Position numbers and translations under genes: made by a program
Notes under the pieces: model-generated
The model's database searches: none
What the model saw: only the letters and a program-made list of their open reading frames with translations
What the model was told of the DNA's origin: nothing
Part shown: positions 59,151-64,000 of the stretch, in pieces
How positions within the stretch are numbered: the first letter of the stretch is position 1
How the letters are laid out: each line of letters opens with the position of its first letter
NCBI RefSeq assembly: GCF_018991925.1
Contig: NW_024748870.1
Span: 2,153,834 to 2,217,833, forward strand
Source of the DNA: Homarus americanus
Taxonomy: Eukaryota > Arthropoda > Malacostraca > Decapoda > Nephropidae
DNA length: 64,000 bases
Reading direction: 5' to 3'

Positions 59151-60149
59151 ATGGGTCGTCCTAAGATTAGCAACACTCAGCTGCGCCAGGGTAACGATAA
59201 GGTGTTCGGGGTTCGGATGCCTCTGCCATCTAACAAGTTGCCTCTGAACAAGGAAGTTGGAAGTGCCCTGGCTTATGAAGCAGAAAACGAGAGGTTAAGG
59301 AGAAGAACAAATGCTTTTGATTATATGGATGCCACCAACAAGGTGACTGAGAAGGTACTGGATGTGTATAGGAAGGCCACTGTCCCCACTATCTCTGAAA
59401 TCAGGGTGAAAATGAGAGTCCACGACCTGTGGAGGATGCGGAGGGAGACGATGATGATGAAGGGAAATGGACAGAAACAGAAAAGGAAGAAAACGAAGAA
59501 CGGGAAGCTGAAGATGAGGTTCGAGGATATAGCTGAGAAGTTGTTTGATGTGGCAGACGACAGCAAAGTGCACGAACGAGAGAAAAGCTTCCTGGCAGCC
59601 CAGAGGAAACCGGGAAGGGAGGGCTGCATTGATGGCGTTGACAAAATTGTGACTGCCAAGCTGAAAGAAGAGAGGGAGAAGGAAGCGAAGAGGGCAAAGA
59701 AAAGGGCTGAGGAAGAGAGGAAAACTGAGAAGATGAGGTCAAAGAGTAAGGAGGAGATGGAGAGGATGTCGTGTAAAGTGTCGGCAGTGGATGACAGTGC
59801 TCAGGAAGAAGATAGTGATTATAAGGATGTCAATGACAATGAGTTCAAGGCTATGGTCGACAGGAGAGCAAGATCAGAGAAAAGGAAAAGGGAGAAAGAA
59901 GCCGAGGACAGGATCGGAGAAACTGCTGACAGGTTCAAGGTATCCAATGATGCAGTGGCTCACATCGCAAACACCATCAGAGCTGCAGACAACATCATAA
60001 CTGAAGGGGACAAGTCTAAAGTGACTAACTGGAAGAAAGTGGAGAGACAGGAAGAGGTCACTTGCAGCAAAAATATCGGCATAATTTGTAGCGCATTGAG
60101 TTGTAAAACAATAGCATATTATGAACCAGTGTACACAGTAGTCGAATAA
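59151..60149 (+). CDS. transposon-borne charged coiled-coil protein, 332 aa, unknown function
   Basis: The ATG at 59151 has an excellent context (GCCACCAAGATGG) and lies 24 bp after a strong acceptor (TGTTTTGCAG), so a 5' intron is likely. The N-terminus (MGRPKISNTQLRQGNDKVFG, then LPLPSNKLPLNKEVGSALAY) looks folded. Residues ~180-290 are Glu/Lys/Arg-rich and probably coiled coil, and the C-terminal ~27 residues are read from the right terminal inverted repeat itself, ending at a stop within it. This shows the ORF is cut by the inverted repeat, and a longer protein probably exists in a complete element. The LPLPxNKLPLNKEV pattern resembles uncharacterised repetitive arthropod proteins I recall; that link is unverified. 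Confidence 0.6.
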   Translation: MGRPKISNTQLRQGNDKVFGVRMPLPSNKLPLNKEVGSALAYEAENERLRRRTNAFDYMDATNKVTEKVLDVYRKATVPTISEIRVKMRVHDLWRMRRETMMMKGNGQKQKRKKTKNGKLKMRFEDIAEKLFDVADDSKVHEREKSFLAAQRKPGREGCIDGVDKIVTAKLKEEREKEAKRAKKRAEEERKTEKMRSKSKEEMERMSCKVSAVDDSAQEEDSDYKDVNDNEFKAMVDRRARSEKRKREKEAEDRIGETADRFKVSNDAVAHIANTIRAADNIITEGDKSKVTNWKKVERQEEVTCSKNIGIICSALSCKTIAYYEPVYTVVE

Positions 60150-60779
60150 TCCAATTCAATAACTTGATTTTAACAGGTTGTGCCACATTGCCAGTCCCTT
60201 TATTATTTACAGTTTTTTCGCGTTTTTCATGCCAAACCCAAAAGTATCCACAAACCTTCTAATGCAATGATGTAAAAAACTCAAACATATTCGGAATTAG
60301 CGTGGCCGATAGACAAATAATCCAACCCAAGCAATTAGATTTTGAAAACTTTTGCCAAACTGTCACTCCCTAGTGCACACCCTCCCCATGGCCAACCAGA
60401 CATCCCTACCAATTTTTATCTCTTATCTTCAACACAGATGTAGCGGCTGCCTTGTACACCCAATGACATTATTTACTGTGTCAGTTACGTAGATATGTAG
60501 TTATTTCCCACGAAAATCTTCACATTTATCTCAAAACAATCCTGATTCTCAGACAGATTACAAAGTACAGTAAAGTATATTCTATTTATGTACTTTTGTA
60601 TATTTCTTCATGCAACAATATTGTTACGTTGGCTTCTTTACAAATATGGGAAATTTACATTGAACTAGGACGAGACCAGAAGCCATATTCATTTTCCTGG
60701 AATAGCTTATCGTCAAGTGTAGGTTATAGTTTTCTTCAGGTTATTTTCCTCACTGATATACATTTAAAATTTTTATAGT

Positions 60780-61135
60780 TTGGGAAAAGTAGTTTGTAGA
60801 CGAAGAGTGCGGGGAGATATGATAGAAATATTTAAGTGGCTGAAAGGAATCAATAAAGGAGATATAGATAAAGTTCTTATAATATCCGAGCAGGATAGGA
60901 CTCGTAGCAACGGATTTAAGTTGGATAAGTTTAGGTTTAGGAGGGAAATAGGAAGGAACTGGTTCACAAATAGGGTGGTAGATGAATGGAACAAGCTTAG
61001 CAACTTTGTAGTAAGTGCTGGAACGCTGGAAAGTTTTAAAAGGAGGCTAGATAAATTCAGGGACGATAGAGAGTGGTACTAACTCGACAGGAGCTGCCCT
61101 GCACAGGCCAACCGGCCTATTGCAGACTCCCTATT
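60780..61135 (+). mobile_element. CR1-type non-LTR retrotransposon, 3' end fragment
   Basis: A 100-codon frame (60780-61082) has the conserved RT tail of CR1/L2 elements: RRVRGDMIEIFKWL, RTRSNGFKLDK, WFTNRVVDEWNKL and FKRRLDKF, ending at TAA 61082. About 50 bp of 3' UTR (CCGGCCTATTGCAGACTCCC) follows and ends TTTTCTTATGTTTTTATAAT. 5' truncated at about 60780. Confidence 0.88.
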
Positions 61136-61147
61136 TTCTTATGTTTT

Positions 61148-61487
61148 TATAATGTAGAATACAGTAGTTTTATAGTGTGGAATAAAGTAGTTTTATAAAG
61201 TAGAATAAAGTAATTTTATAAAGTAGAATAAAGTAGTTTTATAATGTGAATAAAGTAGTTTTATATTGTAGAATAAAGTAGTTTTATATTGTAGAATAAA
61301 GTAGTTTTATATTGTAGAATAAAGTAGTTTTATTTTGTAGAATAAAGTAGTTTTATATTGTAGAATAAAGTAGTTTTATAATGCAGAATAAAGTAGTTTT
61401 ATATTGTAGCATAAAGTAGTTTTATAATGTAGAATAAAGTAGTTTTATAATGTAGAATAAAGTAGTTTTATAATGTAGAATAAAGTA
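61148..61487. repeat. 23 bp tandem repeat at the CR1 3' end
   Basis: About 14-15 copies of TAGAATAAAGTAGTTTTATA + ATG/TTG. Each carries AATAAA. It begins right after the CR1 tail; CR1 ends are often short tandem repeats, so it may have grown from the element's own 3' terminus. Confidence 0.9.
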
Positions 61488-63923
61488 GTGACATATTGTT
61501 ATGTACTTGATAAAAATCCGTAAATTCTCTCCCCTCCCCCCTTCCTCCCATACTACGCATTCAAAATGCATCTCCTTCCCTCCAAAACCGTGCTCTCCCC
61601 TCCCTGACCTGATGCTTGACCCCACCCTCTACCCTACCATCCATTCCTCATGACCTGGCCAGCCCCGGTGACGCAATAGTAAAGTGGATGAGGAACGTTT
61701 TGCGTGGGCTGAGAGGGAGGGAGGGTGGGGGGAGGAGTCGCCGGCCGGTAAGCGTGTGTATGACTATGGCTGTGAGTCACCCCCTCCACACACACCACCA
61801 CCACATCCTCTTCTTCCTCCTCCTCTTCCCCCCCCCCCTCCTCCTCCTCCTCCTCAGTACCTAGCCGCGGTGGACTCTGAATTGGATCGATGGATAGTAC
61901 AAGCTTTTTAAGACGCTATAAACACAAGGGATAATATGGTAAAAAAAAATAGTGGTCAACATAAGTTTGTGAATATTCGGCCAAAACTCATTTATTTAAG
62001 ATTTCAGCACGATAGGTTTAAAATAATATAAATTAAAATACTTTTTTTCCCTTTTCTTTAAACTCGTTCGCCACTGATCGGCGATGTTAATTCCAACACG
62101 AGATGCCAGCAGTCACAGCAAAATAGTACAAATTGTGAAAGCGTAAAAAAAAATGTAGAAGGATAAGGTAAACACACCAAAGAGGAATGAAGGATAAGGA
62201 TAAAGTAAACACACCAAAGAGGAATATAAGATAAAACAGTGAAAAATGGCGTATATATCCGTAAAAGTGACGTCAGGATGGAAAAAAAATCTTGACAAAC
62301 AAAACGCTGAAGATAATTATAAATCCAAGTATCTATTTATTCCCTATAGTGATTATAACAATGTATGATAACTGTAAGGATAAAATAAAATGTAACAACA
62401 ACGATATAGCACACTATCAACAAACAGGGAGAAAGAAAATGGTGATAAGGAAAGTGGGAATAACGATGGAGGCGGGACTTGGGAATATCTGCGATGACTC
62501 ACTCTCCCCCACAACCAAGCTACCACCTCCATAATAGGTTAGGGGTCATACAGATACGGTGAAGGACGGCGTAACCTTGGTGGCCAATGCATATATCAGG
62601 TGTGTGAGAACGGGTGTAGTAGGAATATTTTTGGTCGGCATACTAAATGATTTTAAAAGGATAATTAGATTGGTTTTAGTCGACGGGTTATGCATGTTTA
62701 CACTATATTTTTGAAGAGGAAACTTATTTTAATGTAACAAAACTATATACGCAAATTACGCCAATAAAAACTAATGATGCAAACACAAAAGCGTATATAT
62801 TGTATGACCATTGTCCAAATTATAAAAAAATTAAGGAAGTTTAGTTTAGTTTTTGTATTATGTACGGTATTGATAAATGACTTCAGTTAAAGTAGCAAAG
62901 TCATGGTAGAAGCGAGAGGAAGATTAACTACAGTTATATTTATAAAGGAAGGTGTTACAATCAATAGCGAATTATCCAGGATATAAGAATGACCACCGAC
63001 ACAATTTGTTAAGGTAGAGTAAACGTAGTGAAGATGATGATACCTGCATTTATCTTAAGTTCGCACAAAACCATCAACAATTTCCAAGAATTTATGTTTT
63101 TTGTTTTGTTTTAATGTTTAGTGTTCAACAAGCGGATACAGTGTAAAATAACTTCATGGTTCAAATCCACGCACGCAAATTACAACATATTTTGGGGTAA
63201 ATGTTTTCCAAACCTAACCTAACCTACCTTAACCTAAACTAACCTAACCTAAAATGCCCCAAGACCGAACGTATGTCTGTCATCTTGAATAATGCCAATA
63301 CCAAGATGAGTAATTACACAGTTATTTTCAACTTGACTGTTGGAATTTATCACCCCCCCCCCACCGCATCACTCCTCCCTAGCCCAGTGGGGTGAGCGCC
63401 GAACCGATGACTCACCCCCCCCCCAGCTTATCACCATCACCTGTAGAGATAAAAAGTTACGTCGCCCCGCTTTATCTGGCAGAAGAAGATAACAAAGATG
63501 TGGGCTTCGGTTGAACTGTATGTCTTTTAAGGTCAAATTGTGTCTCGTAACTAAGTGGTGGGCGATGATAACCCTCAAGGTACAGGTCACAGTCATATGA
63601 TCTTATCTCTAGGTTAAGCCGTATATATTAAATGCGATAAACACTCATACAAAAACACTTTTAAGTATTATCAAGTAAATAATTCCATATTATGTCATCT
63701 TCCTGAGTAGCCACAGATAATGTAAAAAATTGGGGGTTCAATTTTGTTCAAATTTGTATGTTTTTGTTATTTTTTAGAGTTAAAAATACCCGAGATAATT
63801 ATATTTACTTCTAGTTTTATTATCACATCGTCTTTTTGAATAATGTTAAATAAATAAAAAAAAATGCTACACCGATTATTCGCACTCAAGCTTCGATCAT
63901 CCCGGTTCCTCCATTACCAAGCT
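61488..63923. other. intergenic, no supported gene
   Basis: CT-rich DNA (61520-61860), then AT-rich DNA with a duplicated 44 bp block (AGGATAAGGTAAACACACCA, about 62160-62220), a full palindromic CRE TGACGTCA at about 62269, and a CCTAA tract (63208-63254). Confidence 0.6.
63208..63254 (-). repeat. short CCTAA (TTAGG) tract
   Basis: CCTAACCTAACCTACCTTAA with further copies, about 45 bp, TTAGG on the minus strand. Confidence 0.7.
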
Positions 63924-63960
63924 CCCGCCAAATGGAGTGTGTTGTGGTGAATTTGGCGGG
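63924..63960. promoter_or_regulatory. inverted pair of E2F-like sites
   Basis: CCCGCCAAA (63924-63932) and TTTGGCGGG (63952-63960) are exact inverted copies 19 bp apart. Each matches the E2F core TTTSGCGG. Together they could mark the promoter of a gene beyond the window edge; no frame nearby supports this yet. Confidence 0.45.
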
Positions 63961-64000
63961 TACCACAGGTGCGGGGGTGAACGTTCTCTGTGGTGGATGC

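Larger units (their letters stand above)
58443..60373 (+). mobile_element. DNA transposon with ~318 bp near-identical terminal inverted repeats
   Basis: 58443-58760 and 60056-60373 are inverted copies with about two mismatches seen by eye (e.g. CCAAATATG versus CCGAATATG). Both begin CTAGGGAGTGACAGTTTGGC. The flanks hold TGCACA on each side (left ...GTGCACAG, right TGCACACC...), a candidate 6-7 bp target duplication out of register by a base or two. The interior carries one ORF (59151-60149) and a nested palindromic element (58781-58987). The superfamily is not assigned: TAGGG ends would suit hAT, but no transposase motif is present. Confidence 0.85.

Noticed and set aside
63376..63410. TAGCCCAGTGGGGTGAGCGCC, tRNA A-box-like
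   Set aside because: No B box at the right distance and no foldable acceptor stem.

Overview
The window is nuclear DNA from an arthropod, most likely a decapod crustacean. This rests on long dinucleotide microsatellites and minisatellites, scattered TTAGG/CCTAA (arthropod telomere-type) tracts, several non-LTR retrotransposons and a hAT transposon, genes split by GT-AG introns, and a sequence block that resembles a repeat common in decapods. The species assignment is inference. Most open frames in the window are low-complexity artefacts.

Two host genes can be rebuilt exon by exon with consistent splice phases, both on the minus strand. (1) wallenda/DLK (MAP3K12/13-type kinase), 55152 to 42849: 13 coding exons, a predicted 989 aa protein, with kinase domain, leucine zipper and acidic tail. 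(2) A small secreted 8-cysteine protein, 36191 to 31340: three exons, 93 aa, with the spacing of single von Willebrand factor C (SVWC, Vago-like) proteins. No single frame shows this gene, because its two introns are packed with minisatellites. A third likely host gene (4662 to 504, minus) encodes a basic, disordered protein of unknown function; a hAT element sits in its intron. Weaker candidates are an exon at 30615-30415 (minus) and a small signal-peptide frame at 58103 (plus).

Layout: 1-4.7 kb, unknown gene with hAT copy 1 in its intron. 4.7-7.5 kb, microsatellites and a tRNA-like fragment. 7.5-10.3 kb, degraded RT-RNase H retrotransposon. 10.3-15.9 kb, simple repeats and short tandem arrays. 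15.9-21.8 kb, three copies of a retrotransposon with a restriction-like endonuclease, all inserted in (ACT)n microsatellite. 23.7-25.2 kb, hAT copy 2. 26.1-28.9 kb, RNase H fragment, telomere-like repeats and G-rich minisatellites. 30.3-36.5 kb, candidate exon and the SVWC gene. 36.5-42.8 kb, AT-rich DNA with one MITE. 42.8-55.2 kb, wallenda. 58.4-60.4 kb, a transposon with ~318 bp near-identical terminal inverted repeats around a 332 aa charged coiled-coil ORF. 60.8-61.5 kb, CR1-type tail plus a 23 bp tandem array. 61.5-64 kb, AT-rich, ending in a paired E2F-like motif.

No operon-like linkage exists. The two recognised genes would act separately: wallenda in axonal stress and injury MAPK signalling, the SVWC protein as a secreted immune or stress factor. 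Exon joins are read by eye from splice consensus and phase; transcripts would settle them.
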